Source of the DNA: Chloroflexota bacterium
GTDB taxonomy: Bacteria > Chloroflexota > Anaerolineae > Aggregatilineales > J027
Length of the DNA stretch: 64,000 bases
Assembly (NCBI GenBank): GCA_024434115.1
Contig: QMIT01000009.1
Coordinates: 1 to 64,000 of the forward strand
Direction of reading: 5' to 3'
Positions 26,826-36,778 of the stretch are shown here, piece after piece. The notes below the pieces were generated by a model. It was not told the origin of the DNA. It saw nothing but the letters and a program-made list of their open reading frames with translations, and ran no database searches. Position numbers and translations under genes: made by a program. Every line of letters starts with the position of its first letter. Within the stretch, counting starts at the first letter, position 1.

Positions 26826-28115
26826 GTGATTGCTGATTCATTAGAGTCCCGTATCCGGCGACATCGCCCACTAGAATTACCCGCGAGATGGGCCGATGAG
26901 GTGATATTTCCCTATTATAACGGCCTTTCCATTCGCAATATTCCGCATACTGTCGGGCAACTGTTGGAGGTGGCGTTGCCCGGTGATGCCCCACTGGATA
27001 CCATGATCTGGGGCGGGCATTCGCTCGACAACATTCAACGGGTGGTGGTGTTTTTATCGGATGGGTTGGGGTATTTGCGCCTTAAACAAGCAATTGAACA
27101 GGATACCGAATTACAGGAAACGGTTGCCCGCCTGACAGATGGACGCGGGCCAGTGCCACTAACCTCGACGGCACCCTCCACCACCTGCACCGCCTTGCCA
27201 ACCCTTTGGACGGGACGTGGCCCTATCGGGCATGGATTGATGGCGACACGGCTGTATTTACGTGAAGTGGGGGCGCTGTCCCATATTTTGCACTATCGGC
27301 CTGCTGCCTCCAAAAAGAAAGATACTCTGTTGGAATGGGGGATTTTGCCGGAAACGTTTATTCCGGGGGCAACTTTTGGGGAAATTTTGACCGAGGCCCA
27401 TATCCCTAGTCGGGTGATTGTAACCGATGGGATTCAAGGCTCGAACCTGTCGCAGATTATTTATCGTGGGGTGGGGGAACGGATTATACATGGCGGTTAC
27501 AGTGACACATGGTTGCGGATTCATCAGGTATTAGAAGCGACAGCAGGTCAGCGGTGTTATGTGCATATATATTGGGAGGCGGTGGATACCCTGTCGCATA
27601 TGCACGGCTCCCATCATGAATGGCTGACCCGCGAGATTAAACGGCAGTTGTCGGATATACATGTCATTTTGAACAGCCCCAGTGTGCAAGACGGGCAGAC
27701 TTTGGTGATGATTGTGGCCGATCACGGGCATCATAACGTATCGGAGACCATCATGCTGCACCAAGATGAACGGGCTGCCCCGATTTGGAATGCCAGTCGT
27801 GGAGGATTGGGGGGCGAGACACGCTTGGGCTATTTATATCTGCGGGATGGCTATAGACAGCAGGTGATGGATACGATTGAGCGACATTTTAGTGAGTGCC
27901 TGACGTGGATTGAACCGGAGGTTGCTGTCCAAAGTGGATTATTTGGGCCAGAGACGCCCTATATCGAATCCATCCACCGCTTAGGAGATTTGATCCTTGT
28001 ACCGCGTCTAAATTATCGGCTTGGCGATCACCTGCGTCCATTGACGGCCCAAAGCCTGCATGGGGGGTTGTCCGAATGGGAGATGCTGGTACCGTTGATG
28101 TGGAAGGTGATCTAG
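26826..28115 (+). CDS. Alkaline-phosphatase-superfamily phosphodiesterase/pyrophosphatase
   Basis: A 429-aa cytoplasmic enzyme of the type I phosphodiesterase/nucleotide pyrophosphatase branch. The first metal site is in VVVFLSDGLGY; the nucleophile region is LTSTAPSTTCTALPTLWTG, a Thr/Ser-rich segment; later sites are EAVDTLSHMHGSHHEW (Asp and His) and MIVADHGHHNV. GTG 26826 has AAGGAGA 8 bases upstream. Related bacterial enzymes split nucleotide or phosphonate esters; the substrate here is unknown. No export signal is seen. A TPR gene follows 91 bp later. Confidence 0.85.
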   Translation: MIADSLESRIRRHRPLELPARWADEVIFPYYNGLSIRNIPHTVGQLLEVALPGDAPLDTMIWGGHSLDNIQRVVVFLSDGLGYLRLKQAIEQDTELQETVARLTDGRGPVPLTSTAPSTTCTALPTLWTGRGPIGHGLMATRLYLREVGALSHILHYRPAASKKKDTLLEWGILPETFIPGATFGEILTEAHIPSRVIVTDGIQGSNLSQIIYRGVGERIIHGGYSDTWLRIHQVLEATAGQRCYVHIYWEAVDTLSHMHGSHHEWLTREIKRQLSDIHVILNSPSVQDGQTLVMIVADHGHHNVSETIMLHQDERAAPIWNASRGGLGGETRLGYLYLRDGYRQQVMDTIERHFSECLTWIEPEVAVQSGLFGPETPYIESIHRLGDLILVPRLNYRLGDHLRPLTAQSLHGGLSEWEMLVPLMWKVI

Positions 28116-28206
28116 GATTATTTATAGCGACATAACGTGAGTCGGCTCGTATAATTATCAGCAGCACGCGACCCAACATGGGTTAGCCTAAAAGAAAGTA
28201 CATCTG

Positions 28207-30357
28207 ATGCAAAAATTCACCTCGCGCTTCCGGGGGCGTCCCGAACAAAAGTCGCAGCCCTATTTTCATCCCCATGAGCAAGAAATGAACCGCCTTTCCG
28301 AAGCCGGAACCGCGGCCCAAGAGCAAGGCGCATCTGAACAGGCGATGCAATATTATCAACAAGGGCTGACACTGGCCCGGCAGTATAACGATGCACGGGC
28401 CGAGCAGTTTTTCCTGAGTGGTATCGGGGCATTGTTGGTGCAATCGCGCCAATATGAGCAAGGCGAACAGTTTTTACGTGATGCGCTTGAAGCGGCGCGT
28501 AAACAGCATCAGTCGGTGTTAATTGCTAGGAGTTTAAGCAACCTCGGTGAGTTATATGCGGCTCAAAAAGATTGGGCACAGGCGCAGACCCATCATCAAC
28601 AAGCAGTGGATGTGGCTCGACCCACCGGAGATGCCGCTACGATTGTCTTGGCATTGGAAAACTTGGCCCGGGATTATGTTGAACAGAGCAACCCATCGTA
28701 TGCGACACACTTGCTGAAAGAGGCCTTTCAGATCGCACAAAAGGCACAGAGTCCAGTTTTGGTGGCGGGCGTGTCGGGGCGCATGGGTGAGGCGATGCTG
28801 GCGATGGGAGATCGGGCAGGTGGACGAAAATGGTTGGAACAGGGCCTGCATATGAGCTATCAAACGGGCCGGAATCGTTTGGTGCTGCGCTGGATGATGG
28901 ACTTGGCAGGGGTTGACATCCAAGAGGGCCATTATTTGGACGCGATGCAGCGCTATGAAAAAGCCGAAGAATTGGCACGGCGTACCGGACAACAGCAACC
29001 GGAGTTTTTCTTACAACTCGCGCTCAACTTGGGGCAAGTCTATCAACGATTAGGAGACTATAGTCAGGCCTTGACACAGGCCGAACGTGCTCATCTTCAC
29101 GCGAATGAATTACATGATGCCAAAAGCGCTGCTTTGGCGGTAGGGCGACAGGGACTGGCTTTGCAGGGCTTAAAACGTAATGAAGAGGCTGCCGTCAAAC
29201 TGCAAGAGGGACTGCGCTATTTTGAGGACGGGGTTTTATCAGATACGACTGAAAAAGCGGGTCTGCTGTTGGCCTTGGGGCGTGCCCAACAACGCAGTGG
29301 AGCAATTGAAGAAGCAATCGCCACTTTCCAAACGGTGTTGACCCAGACCGATAGCGAAAAAAATCCGGTGAAACGGGCCGAGGCCTTGCAGCTGTTGGCG
29401 TCGGTTTACACCTCCCACCTAGAACGGGAGGTCGCGCTGAAGACGTATCAAGAGGCATTGGCACTGTTTGAAAATGCGGGAGAATTTGCAAGCGCGGCGC
29501 GAGTGTTGTGCGATATTGGCAACGTGCGGCGGATGAATGGTGAATTTAATGGGGCACTGACCGATTTTGAAAATGCCCAGAAGTTATTGAGTAACGTGGA
29601 TGACCGGGTGACACGGGGGCTGGTGCTTTCCAATGCCGCCAATCTCTATACCGATTTGGGTGATTTGGAAACGGCCCGATCCTTTTATGAGGAATCTATC
29701 CAGATTGCGCGGGATCGGCGGGATCGGCAGGCCGAGGGGTTGCGATTGGGTAATCTGGGGTGGTTTTATGTGTTGTCGGGGAAAGTCCCAGTGGCGATTG
29801 AAACCCTTGAAAAAGCCCTGCAAATTAGCCGTGAAATCAATGATCCGCTCCTGATTGCTATCCAGACCAATAATCTGGCATGGGCCTATTTTGTCAAACA
29901 TGATCGCGGGACGGCCAGCACGCTTTTTAAACAGGCACTGGGAACAGTCGAAACCGCTCATTCTCCGCGCTGGCAGGCCGTCATTAAAAGCAATTGGGCC
30001 GCCCTGTATTTGGCCCAAGATGATTTGGTCCATGCGGAGGAATTGTTGAATCAGGCCCTTGCAGAAAGTCAGGCCGTTCAAGACCCAGAAAATATTGTAC
30101 GGACACAAATTCGCCGGGCGGCCATGTTGATGAAGCAGGGGCTATTGGCTGAGGCCGAGAATCTTGCTAAGGAATCGGAATCTAGCAGCAAAAAGATGGG
30201 ATTTCGGCGGGGGCAGGCCGAAGCGGTGCGGGTGCTGGCTGATGTTTATACCCGCAAGGAAGAACAGACGGAGGCCAAACGCTACTATGAGGAAGCCCAC
30301 CGTCTTTATAAACGGTTGGGGGATCCAACAGCGAATGAACTTGCACTCCTGATTTAA
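28207..30357 (+). CDS. TPR-repeat protein
   Basis: A 716-aa soluble, almost entirely tetratricopeptide-repeat protein. Repeats of the MalT/LGN style recur about every 40 residues, for example SLSNLGELYAAQKDWAQAQT, LLALGRAQQRSGAIEEAIAT, CDIGNVRRMNGEFNGALTDF, LGNLGWFYVLSGKVPVAIET and VLADVYTRKEEQTEAKRYYE. No DNA-binding, kinase or membrane domain is visible, so it is probably a protein-interaction scaffold. It is followed 15 bp later by a small membrane protein and then pccB, so the three may be one transcript. Confidence 0.85.
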   Translation: MQKFTSRFRGRPEQKSQPYFHPHEQEMNRLSEAGTAAQEQGASEQAMQYYQQGLTLARQYNDARAEQFFLSGIGALLVQSRQYEQGEQFLRDALEAARKQHQSVLIARSLSNLGELYAAQKDWAQAQTHHQQAVDVARPTGDAATIVLALENLARDYVEQSNPSYATHLLKEAFQIAQKAQSPVLVAGVSGRMGEAMLAMGDRAGGRKWLEQGLHMSYQTGRNRLVLRWMMDLAGVDIQEGHYLDAMQRYEKAEELARRTGQQQPEFFLQLALNLGQVYQRLGDYSQALTQAERAHLHANELHDAKSAALAVGRQGLALQGLKRNEEAAVKLQEGLRYFEDGVLSDTTEKAGLLLALGRAQQRSGAIEEAIATFQTVLTQTDSEKNPVKRAEALQLLASVYTSHLEREVALKTYQEALALFENAGEFASAARVLCDIGNVRRMNGEFNGALTDFENAQKLLSNVDDRVTRGLVLSNAANLYTDLGDLETARSFYEESIQIARDRRDRQAEGLRLGNLGWFYVLSGKVPVAIETLEKALQISREINDPLLIAIQTNNLAWAYFVKHDRGTASTLFKQALGTVETAHSPRWQAVIKSNWAALYLAQDDLVHAEELLNQALAESQAVQDPENIVRTQIRRAAMLMKQGLLAEAENLAKESESSSKKMGFRRGQAEAVRVLADVYTRKEEQTEAKRYYEEAHRLYKRLGDPTANELALLI

Positions 30358-30372
30358 GTTTATAAAAAGCCT

Positions 30373-30804
30373 ATGAAAAAGCGCCCGTTTGCTTTGCGGT
30401 TGCTCATCTTGGAAGCGGGGATTTTGGCGGGGCGCAGTTGGGGGCGTGTCGGGGTGGTTGCCGACAACCCTCGGCTTTACCACGATTTGCATACAACACC
30501 GCCCCTATGGTTGTATGTGAGTATCAGCGCTATTTGGGGTATCATTTTCTCACTTTTGACAATAGCCCTATGGCGGCGTCACTTATGGTCGTGGCGGGTG
30601 TTTTGGCCCGTGCTGCTGATTTACTGTCTATTTAGCGCGGGGTGGTTTGTGGTGTTCGCTGCGAATCCCTATGACCATCAGCGATTCGCGTTTTTGGTCG
30701 TTTTGGCGGGATTGGGTTTAATATTGAATCTTGTGCTGCTGCGTCGTCCAAAAGTTCGCCGTGCTTTTCAAAAATCTACCGATGTTGGAGAAATAAACTT
30801 ATGA
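30373..30804 (+). CDS. Small membrane protein of unknown function
   Basis: A 143-aa polytopic protein, about four hydrophobic segments (for example [40 protein letters not shown] and [17 protein letters not shown]), with a basic C-terminus ([10 protein letters not shown]). I do not recognise the family. It starts 15 bp after the TPR gene and its TGA overlaps the pccB ATG (ATGA), indicating coupling to the carboxylase gene; there is no evident functional link. Confidence 0.7.
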   Translation: MKKRPFALRLLILEAGILAGRSWGRVGVVADNPRLYHDLHTTPPLWLYVSISAIWGIIFSLLTIALWRRHLWSWRVFWPVLLIYCLFSAGWFVVFAANPYDHQRFAFLVVLAGLGLILNLVLLRRPKVRRAFQKSTDVGEINL

Positions 30805-32411
30805 CGAATACGACTAAGCCTCCTGTGATCGCTGAAAATTCGGGAAATGAGTTGTTGGATACGCTTAGTATTATGCGTGCCCGTAGTTTGCAGGGCGGGG
30901 GCAAAAAACGCATTGATGCCCAGCATGAAGGCGGAAAATTGACGGCCCGCGAACGGCTGGAGATGCTGCTTGACCCCGGTTCCTTCCGCGAACTTGACCC
31001 CTTTGTGATTCATCGGGAACGTAATTTTGGCATGGATGAACCCGATAAAGAATTTGTGGGGGACAGCGTGGTGACTGGTTGGGGCACGGTCAATGGACGA
31101 TTGGTATATGTGTTTTCGCAAGATTTTACGGTGATGGGGGGTAGCCTAAGCGAAGTCCATGCCGAAAAAATCTGCAAAATGATGGATATGGCGATGAAAA
31201 CGGGTGCGCCCGTCATTGGCCTGAACGATTCTGGCGGGGCACGTATCCAAGAAGGGGTCATCAGCCTCGGCGGTTATGCGGATATTTTTTTGCGGAACAC
31301 GATGGCAAGCGGGGTCATTCCGCAAATTAGCGTCATTATGGGGCCATGTGCGGGGGGAGCGGTGTATAGCCCTGCGCTGACCGACTTTATTATCATGGTC
31401 AAAAATACCTCGTATATGTTTGTGACTGGGCCGGATGTGGTCAAGGCCGTCACCAAAGAGGATGTCACCAAAGAGGAATTGGGCGGGGCGAATACTCATG
31501 CCAGCGTTTCCGGGGTAGCCCATTTGGTGGCAGAAAATGAGGACGACGCGCTGTTTTTGGTGCAGGAATTATTAGGCTATCTGCCGCAGAATAATATGGA
31601 AGACCCACAGTTCCAGCCATCCAAAGATGACCCACTGCGGACAGAAGAGGCCCTCGATACCATCGTGCCGGATAACCCCAATAAGCCATATGACATCAAA
31701 GAAGTGATTCATTATTTGGTGGACGACGCCCGATTTTTTGAGATTCAGCCGCATTTCGCCGCCAATATTGTGGTCGGGTTTGCGCGGATGGGTGGACACA
31801 GTATTGGGATTATCGCTAATCAGCCAGCGGTATTGGCGGGAGTATTGGATATTGATGCCAGCGAAAAAGCGGCGCGGTTTATCCGATTCTGTGACTGCTT
31901 CAATATCCCGATTTTGACACTCGAAGATGTGCCCGGTTTTATGCCCGGTACCAAGCAGGAATATGGTGGAATTATCCGTTCTGGGGCGAAGTTGCTGTAT
32001 GCCTATTGTGAAGCGACTGTGCCCAAAATTACCATTGTCACCCGCAAAGCCTATGGAGGGGCGTACTGCGTGATGTCCTCCAAACATATTCGTGGGGATT
32101 TGAATTTGGCGTGGCCGACAGCCGAAATCGCGGTGATGGGGCCGGATGGAGCGGTGAATATCATCTTCCGGCGCGAATTGCAGGAAGCGATGGAACGCGG
32201 CGGCGAAGACGAGATGCAGGCGGTCAAAACACGCTTGGTCAATGAATACCGCGAGAAATTCGCCAATCCGTATGTGGCAGCGGCACGCGGCTTTATTGAC
32301 GACGTGATTATGCCAAGTGAGACGCGCCCCCGCGTCATCAATGCACTGGAAATGCTCTCCAATAAGCGCGACACCAATCCGCTGAAAAAACACGGCAATA
32401 TTCCGCTGTAA
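30801..32411 (+). CDS. pccB: Acyl-CoA carboxylase beta subunit (propionyl-CoA carboxylase type)
   Basis: A 536-aa carboxyltransferase subunit. The two crotonase-like halves carry the oxyanion-hole motifs: [14 protein letters not shown] and [17 protein letters not shown] in the N half, [18 protein letters not shown] and [16 protein letters not shown] in the C half. [14 protein letters not shown] at the N-terminus is typical. It transfers carboxylate from biotin to propionyl-CoA (or acetyl-CoA) to make methylmalonyl-CoA. The biotin carboxylase/carrier partner is not in the window. A tandem VOC protein of the epimerase superfamily lies beyond the terminator on the opposite strand, which may be coincidence. 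Confidence 0.9.
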   Translation: MTNTTKPPVIAENSGNELLDTLSIMRARSLQGGGKKRIDAQHEGGKLTARERLEMLLDPGSFRELDPFVIHRERNFGMDEPDKEFVGDSVVTGWGTVNGRLVYVFSQDFTVMGGSLSEVHAEKICKMMDMAMKTGAPVIGLNDSGGARIQEGVISLGGYADIFLRNTMASGVIPQISVIMGPCAGGAVYSPALTDFIIMVKNTSYMFVTGPDVVKAVTKEDVTKEELGGANTHASVSGVAHLVAENEDDALFLVQELLGYLPQNNMEDPQFQPSKDDPLRTEEALDTIVPDNPNKPYDIKEVIHYLVDDARFFEIQPHFAANIVVGFARMGGHSIGIIANQPAVLAGVLDIDASEKAARFIRFCDCFNIPILTLEDVPGFMPGTKQEYGGIIRSGAKLLYAYCEATVPKITIVTRKAYGGAYCVMSSKHIRGDLNLAWPTAEIAVMGPDGAVNIIFRRELQEAMERGGEDEMQAVKTRLVNEYREKFANPYVAAARGFIDDVIMPSETRPRVINALEMLSNKRDTNPLKKHGNIPL

Positions 32412-32430
32412 GCTGTAAACAGACATTCAG

Positions 32431-32457
32431 AAGGGCAGGCCCACAATACCTGCCCTT
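32431..32457. terminator. Bidirectional hairpin between pccB and the VOC gene
   Basis: AAGGGCAGG and CCTGCCCTT form a perfect 9-bp stem with a 9-base loop between two convergent genes. The T-tract on the plus side is short and interrupted, but position and symmetry suit a two-way terminator. Its core is the same as the hairpin at 44120-44148. Confidence 0.65.
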
Positions 32458-32471
32458 AATCAAATTTCCCC

Positions 32472-33419
32472 TTAACGTGGAAAACTCTCCAATAATTCAA
32501 CCGCTGTGCCTAACTTGTCCTCACTGGCAAGATAAGTATAGATGCCGCTGAGGTCGCCATAGTATCCCTGCTGCGTAATTGGGATGCCGTGTTGGGCCAG
32601 AAAATCGGTGACACGCTTGGTATCTTTAACTGGGAAGGCTATGTGATGCGCTCGTTCGCCATATTGATTGAGAAAATCACGCCAGACGCTCGGTTTCTCA
32701 TCTGGTTCAATCAGCTCGATTTGAAGCTGGCCGACATTAAAAAAGCAGAGTTTGGCGGTGGCGTCACAGGGCTGACCATTATAGGTGGTCTTGACGACCT
32801 CATAACCGGGGGTGCTGAAAATGGGCGGTTTGGGCAGACCCAAGACATCCGAAATGCGTTGGGCGGTTTTTTCAATATCACGCACCATAATGCCAACCTG
32901 ACACACGGTATCTGTGCCAATGCCTTGATCGGGGCTAACGGGGGGTGAGCTAAAGGCCCGGTTGCCGCTGAAATGCTCCAATAATTCGATGACCACCACC
33001 ATGTCTTTGTCGGTATCGAGATAGGTATACATCCCGGCACGCTCACCAAAATAGCTTTGTTGAATGATTTCATAGCCATATTCGCCAAACGACGCGGCGG
33101 CTTTTGCGGTGGGGGAGGGGAAAAAGGCGATATGGTGAATGCCTTCGCCATGCTGATCCAAAAAATCATGCCATGCGTTGGGGGCATTCAGTGGTTGTAG
33201 CAGTTCAAATTGCACCTGACCCATTTGGATGCAACAGATTTTGGTTTGGACGTGGGTCTCTTGACCACAATAATTGGCATGGGGGTCATCATGTAACAGG
33301 ATGGTGGCGGGGGTGGGTAGGCCCAAAATTTCAGTGTAGTGGGCGGCGATGCGTTCAATATCGCGGACGATAACCCCGATTTGGATGACGGTTTTTTGTT
33401 CGATACCAGACACAGGCAT
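32472..33419 (-). CDS. Tandem VOC (glyoxalase-fold) protein
   Basis: A 315-aa protein made of two vicinal-oxygen-chelate domains, residues about 10-150 and 170-312. Each begins with a QIGV/QVGIMVRDIE strand, has a GEGIHHIAF or GERAHHIAFP histidine strand and ends with a VIELLE/AVELLESF acidic strand. This is the layout of methylmalonyl-CoA epimerase or glyoxalase-type enzymes, but duplicated. In both domains the first metal position is Gln (IQIGV, CQVGI) and the other ligands are His and Glu. The substrate is unknown. The neighbour downstream of the shared hairpin is pccB; upstream, 13 bp away, is a GH105 gene, so it belongs to that transcript. Confidence 0.8.
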   Translation of the reverse strand: MPVSGIEQKTVIQIGVIVRDIERIAAHYTEILGLPTPATILLHDDPHANYCGQETHVQTKICCIQMGQVQFELLQPLNAPNAWHDFLDQHGEGIHHIAFFPSPTAKAAASFGEYGYEIIQQSYFGERAGMYTYLDTDKDMVVVIELLEHFSGNRAFSSPPVSPDQGIGTDTVCQVGIMVRDIEKTAQRISDVLGLPKPPIFSTPGYEVVKTTYNGQPCDATAKLCFFNVGQLQIELIEPDEKPSVWRDFLNQYGERAHHIAFPVKDTKRVTDFLAQHGIPITQQGYYGDLSGIYTYLASEDKLGTAVELLESFPR

Positions 33420-33432
33420 GATGAATTCTCCT

Positions 33433-34404
33433 TTATTGGGCGAAGTAGGCGGCTTCCATTAACAAGAAAAAGGCTTGGCCTTCGGTGGCGATCCCCGGAC
33501 GGTCAAAATTGGGCGCACCACAGACGGATTGCACAAAACCATAGGCATCCACCTGCTGATGGGCGGCGGCACGCATCACATCGGCATGAGATTGATAGCT
33601 GGCGTCGAGTATACCCAATTGAAGACCGCGATAAATGGAATAGGCCAACATTTGGGCTAAATTCGTTTCGACAAAGGTCTGCGGTTGATCTACGACATTA
33701 TGAAACAGACCATCCGCGCGGCGATAGGCCAAACAGCCATCCAAGACTTGGCGCAGGCTTTCGATCAACCACTGCCGTTCGTCGGTCATAGAAGAGGGTA
33801 GGGCGGCGATCACGCGCATCATACCAGCAGCGGCCCAACCATTACCCACCCCCCAAAAATCCTCACGGGTAAAGGTCTTGTTGCCATCGTGCCAGATATG
33901 CGAAAAAAGCTGTTTTTCGGGATGCCAAAGGTAACGTTTTAGCCCTTTTAGCTGCTGAACGGCCTCGACAGGATAACCAGCGGCGGCAAGGAAGGGCGGG
34001 GCCATGTATGCGGAGTCAATCCAAAGTTCGGGTGCAGGGGTGTTGTGGTGCAAAATGCCATCGGGGGTGCGTGGGGCGGTGTGCAATAGGTAATCGGCCA
34101 TGTGTTGGGCTGCCTGTGCAAGTTCCGCATCCCCGGTCAGTTCGGCGGCTTTTAAGACGGCTGTGCCATTTACAGCAGGGTCGGTCACGGCATGGGTGGC
34201 GTCGGGCATGGCGAGGCGACCATCGGAAATCTGGAGATAGGCGGAATCTTTTGCCAGCAAAATCATGGTGTCGTAATCGCCGAGTTCCAAAAGGCTCTGG
34301 GCGGCCACCCCCTGTTCCCATGGACGGCGCTGCATTGCTAACATCGCCAGTTTTACTTTTTGGATTTTTTCGTCATGAGCAAGCATGGGATAATATCTCA
34401 TCAA
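33433..34404 (-). CDS. Glycoside hydrolase family 88/105 (unsaturated uronyl hydrolase)
   Basis: A 323-aa (alpha/alpha)6-barrel enzyme. It resembles YteR/RhiN-type GH105 proteins that split unsaturated glucuronyl or galacturonyl residues from lyase products of pectin. Visible are RRPWEQGVAAQSLLELGD, an acidic YLQISDGRL/VTDPAVNGT segment, WIDSAYMAPPFLA, EDFWGVGNGWAAAGMMR and CGAPNFDRPGIATEGQAFFL at the C-terminal end. No signal peptide, so it acts in the cytosol on imported oligosaccharides. The transcript continues into the VOC gene; the ThuA gene is divergent. Confidence 0.85.
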   Translation of the reverse strand: MMRYYPMLAHDEKIQKVKLAMLAMQRRPWEQGVAAQSLLELGDYDTMILLAKDSAYLQISDGRLAMPDATHAVTDPAVNGTAVLKAAELTGDAELAQAAQHMADYLLHTAPRTPDGILHHNTPAPELWIDSAYMAPPFLAAAGYPVEAVQQLKGLKRYLWHPEKQLFSHIWHDGNKTFTREDFWGVGNGWAAAGMMRVIAALPSSMTDERQWLIESLRQVLDGCLAYRRADGLFHNVVDQPQTFVETNLAQMLAYSIYRGLQLGILDASYQSHADVMRAAAHQQVDAYGFVQSVCGAPNFDRPGIATEGQAFFLLMEAAYFAQ

Positions 34405-34456
34405 TGCTGGTTGAGTAAAATTTGCTAGAGCATACCATGTTCAGCCGGATAGGGGA

Positions 34457-35119
34457 TTGTCAACGCTTATGATAAGAGTAGCGGTCATTACAGGTGGGCA
34501 TCATTTTAATGTGGTGGCGTTCCATCAGTTGTTTCGGAACATGGCAGGCATGGATGCCTATATTCAGCATATGGCGGATTTTGTGAACTCATCCCCAGAG
34601 GCACGGGCGGGATATGATGTGTTGGTTTTTTATACCCACCTCAAGCGGGAATTGGTAGATATTGGCCCGCCGCCCGGTCAGCAGGATACGGTGCAGTCGG
34701 TTATGGAGTCACTTGGAAACAGACCACAAGGAATCGTGATGCTGCATCATGCACTGTTGTGCTTTCCTACATGGCAGGTATGGGATGAGATTGTCGGGAT
34801 TAACAATCGCCAATTAACGCATTATGCCCATCATGAAGCGATTCCCTTACAGATTGTAGATACCCAACATCCGATTACGACGGGTTTGGAAAATTGGACG
34901 ATTACGGATGAGACGTATGGGATGTCGAACGCCGAGGGTGATAATAATCATGTGCTTTTGACCACCCCGCACCCCAAAAGCATGAGGACGATTGCTTGGA
35001 CACGTCAGCACAAAGCCAGTCGTATATTTTGCTTGCAATTGGGAGATGACCCGGTGGCGTGGCGGGATGAAAACTTCTCTAAATTACTGAAGCGGGGCAT
35101 CGAGTGGGTTGCGCATTAG
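34457..35119 (+). CDS. ThuA-domain protein
   Basis: A 220-aa class I glutamine-amidotransferase-like fold protein of the ThuA type, named from trehalose utilisation. It begins IRVAVITGGHHFNV, has a GYDVLVFYTHL strand, GIVMLHHALLCFPTW (the region equivalent to the nucleophile elbow, with histidines) and ITDETYG, then DDPVAWRDENFSKLLKRGI. The TTG at 34457 and an ATG at 34469 are both possible starts; AGGGGA lies just ahead of the TTG, better spaced for the ATG. ThuA genes often sit among sugar-catabolism genes, as here. The stop interlocks with the thioesterase stop (TTAG, 35116-35119). Confidence 0.8.
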   Translation: MSTLMIRVAVITGGHHFNVVAFHQLFRNMAGMDAYIQHMADFVNSSPEARAGYDVLVFYTHLKRELVDIGPPPGQQDTVQSVMESLGNRPQGIVMLHHALLCFPTWQVWDEIVGINNRQLTHYAHHEAIPLQIVDTQHPITTGLENWTITDETYGMSNAEGDNNHVLLTTPHPKSMRTIAWTRQHKASRIFCLQLGDDPVAWRDENFSKLLKRGIEWVAH

Positions 35120-35556
35120 GACTTCGCTGAGATGCGCGAAAAAGCGGCTCGGATATGTACGGGGATGGACACAGGTCGGCGTGACGCTCGATCTACAAAT
35201 ACATGCACAAAATAACCAAACGCGGCAATCGCCTCGTCGCCCTGCCGGAATAGACCCACTTCATAACGCACACTGCTAGTGCCTAAATGAGCAATCCGCA
35301 AGCCAGCGTCTACAATATCGGGGAAGCTAATTGGTTGGAAGAACCGACATTGGGTTTCCACCGCTAATCCAATGACTCCGCCAGCGAGGATGTCTAGGCT
35401 ACCCTCGTTGATAAGAAAGTGGTTGATTACGGTATCAAAAAAGCCATAGTAAAGCGCGTTGTTGACATGCCCGTAAATGTCATTATCCATCCAGCGAGTG
35501 GGGATGGTGAGATAGTGTGGAAATTCATGGCGTGATGGTCGGGGTGTTTCTGACAT
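35116..35556 (-). CDS. Hotdog-fold acyl-CoA thioesterase
   Basis: A 146-aa protein of the 4-hydroxybenzoyl-CoA thioesterase/YbgC group. The catalytic signature RWMDNDIYGHVNNALYYGFFD (shown here in part) lies near residues 21-41, with the Asp followed by GHVNN. VETQCRFFQPISFPD and VRYEVGLFRQGDEAIA are typical following strands. Length is standard; it is cytoplasmic and forms tetramers in the family. It lies 10 bp after the alcohol dehydrogenase gene, so the two are probably one transcript. The substrate is not predictable. Confidence 0.88.
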   Translation of the reverse strand: MSETPRPSRHEFPHYLTIPTRWMDNDIYGHVNNALYYGFFDTVINHFLINEGSLDILAGGVIGLAVETQCRFFQPISFPDIVDAGLRIAHLGTSSVRYEVGLFRQGDEAIAAFGYFVHVFVDRASRRPVSIPVHIRAAFSRISAKS

Positions 35557-35566
35557 AGGGTTGGGC

Positions 35567-36694
35567 CTAAAAGGTAATGATCTGTCGCACGGCTTCGGCT
35601 TTGGCTAGGCGATCAAACCCCATGTTGATTTCGTCTATAGACAGGGTATGGGTGAGGAGTTGCTCGACGGGAAGATGGCCTGCTTGATACATCTGAATAA
35701 AGCGCGGAATATCACGGCGGGGGACAGCCGACCCCATATAAGAGCCTTTGATGGTGCGTTCTTCAACAACCATACTCACCGCCGAAATGCTGAACTGCTT
35801 GCTTGGATGAGGTAAGCCCATTGTGATGGTCATGCCGCCGCGCCCAGTGGCTTCATAGGCTTGCAGCAACACTCGCTCGTTGCCTACACATTCGAAAGAA
35901 TAGACAGTGCCACCTTTCGTAATCTCGCGGATTGCTTGCACGGGGTTATCAACAGCAGCATTGATGATATGCGACGCGCCAATTTTCTGGGCCGATAGCA
36001 GTTTGTCGGGGATTACATCTACGGCGATAATTGGATATGCGCCAGCCGCCGCTGCACCCATCACGGTACTCAGGCCGACACCGCCCATGCCAAAAACTGC
36101 AACAGAACTTCCCGGTTCGACCCTAGCCGTATTCACAACCGCCCCAACGCCCGTGAGGACGGCACAACCAAATAAAGCCGCTTTGTCCAAAGGGATGACG
36201 GGGTCAATCTTAACAAGGCTTTCTTGAGCGACGACGGTGAATTGTGTGAAAGCTGACACCCCCAGATGATGATGGCAGGCTTGGTGGTGATGGTTGGTAA
36301 AACGACGTGCGCCGGAAAGCAGCGTTCCAGCAACATTGGCACGTGCCCCATTTTCACAGAGGGCGGCGCGTCCGGTGGCACAGTAGATACAAGTGCCGCA
36401 GGAGGGGACAAAACTAAACACCACATGATCGCCGTCACGGAATTCGCTCACGGTTGGCCCAACTTCGCGCACAATCCCTGCTGCTTCATGCCCCATTACC
36501 ATTGGCATGACCCGAGGACGTGAACCATCAATTACAGAAAGATCACTGTGGCATAATCCTGCCGCCGCTATTTCAACGAGGACTTCGCCCGTGCCGGGTG
36601 CATCAAGCTGTACATCTTCGATTTGAAGCGGCCTACTGGTGTTATAGGGGGCAGGCAATTCCATTTGATAAAGTATAGCGGCTTTGGTTTTCAT
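35567..36694 (-). CDS. Zinc-dependent alcohol dehydrogenase
   Basis: A 375-aa medium-chain dehydrogenase. Catalytic zinc ligands are seen as LCHSDLSV and GHEAAGIV, structural zinc as CGTCIYCATGRAALC (four cysteines), and the NAD site as AVFGMGGVGLSTVMGAAAAG. The proline-rich start and VVEERTIKGSYMGSA place it with class III-like/benzyl-alcohol dehydrogenases. It oxidises an alcohol or reduces an aldehyde with NAD(H); the substrate is unknown. A thioesterase follows 10 bp later in the same direction. Confidence 0.9.
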   Translation of the reverse strand: MKTKAAILYQMELPAPYNTSRPLQIEDVQLDAPGTGEVLVEIAAAGLCHSDLSVIDGSRPRVMPMVMGHEAAGIVREVGPTVSEFRDGDHVVFSFVPSCGTCIYCATGRAALCENGARANVAGTLLSGARRFTNHHHQACHHHLGVSAFTQFTVVAQESLVKIDPVIPLDKAALFGCAVLTGVGAVVNTARVEPGSSVAVFGMGGVGLSTVMGAAAAGAYPIIAVDVIPDKLLSAQKIGASHIINAAVDNPVQAIREITKGGTVYSFECVGNERVLLQAYEATGRGGMTITMGLPHPSKQFSISAVSMVVEERTIKGSYMGSAVPRRDIPRFIQMYQAGHLPVEQLLTHTLSIDEINMGFDRLAKAEAVRQIITF

Positions 36695-36778
36695 TAAATT
36701 AGCTAAAAGACCCTAAAAATATAACTTTGCTGCATTGGTGAATAATTGTATTCTAGCTCAATCTCAGAAAAATCAATC

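Noticed and set aside
31572..32426. 284-codon open frame opposite pccB
   Set aside because: It is antisense to a strongly conserved gene and its translation has no recognisable domain.
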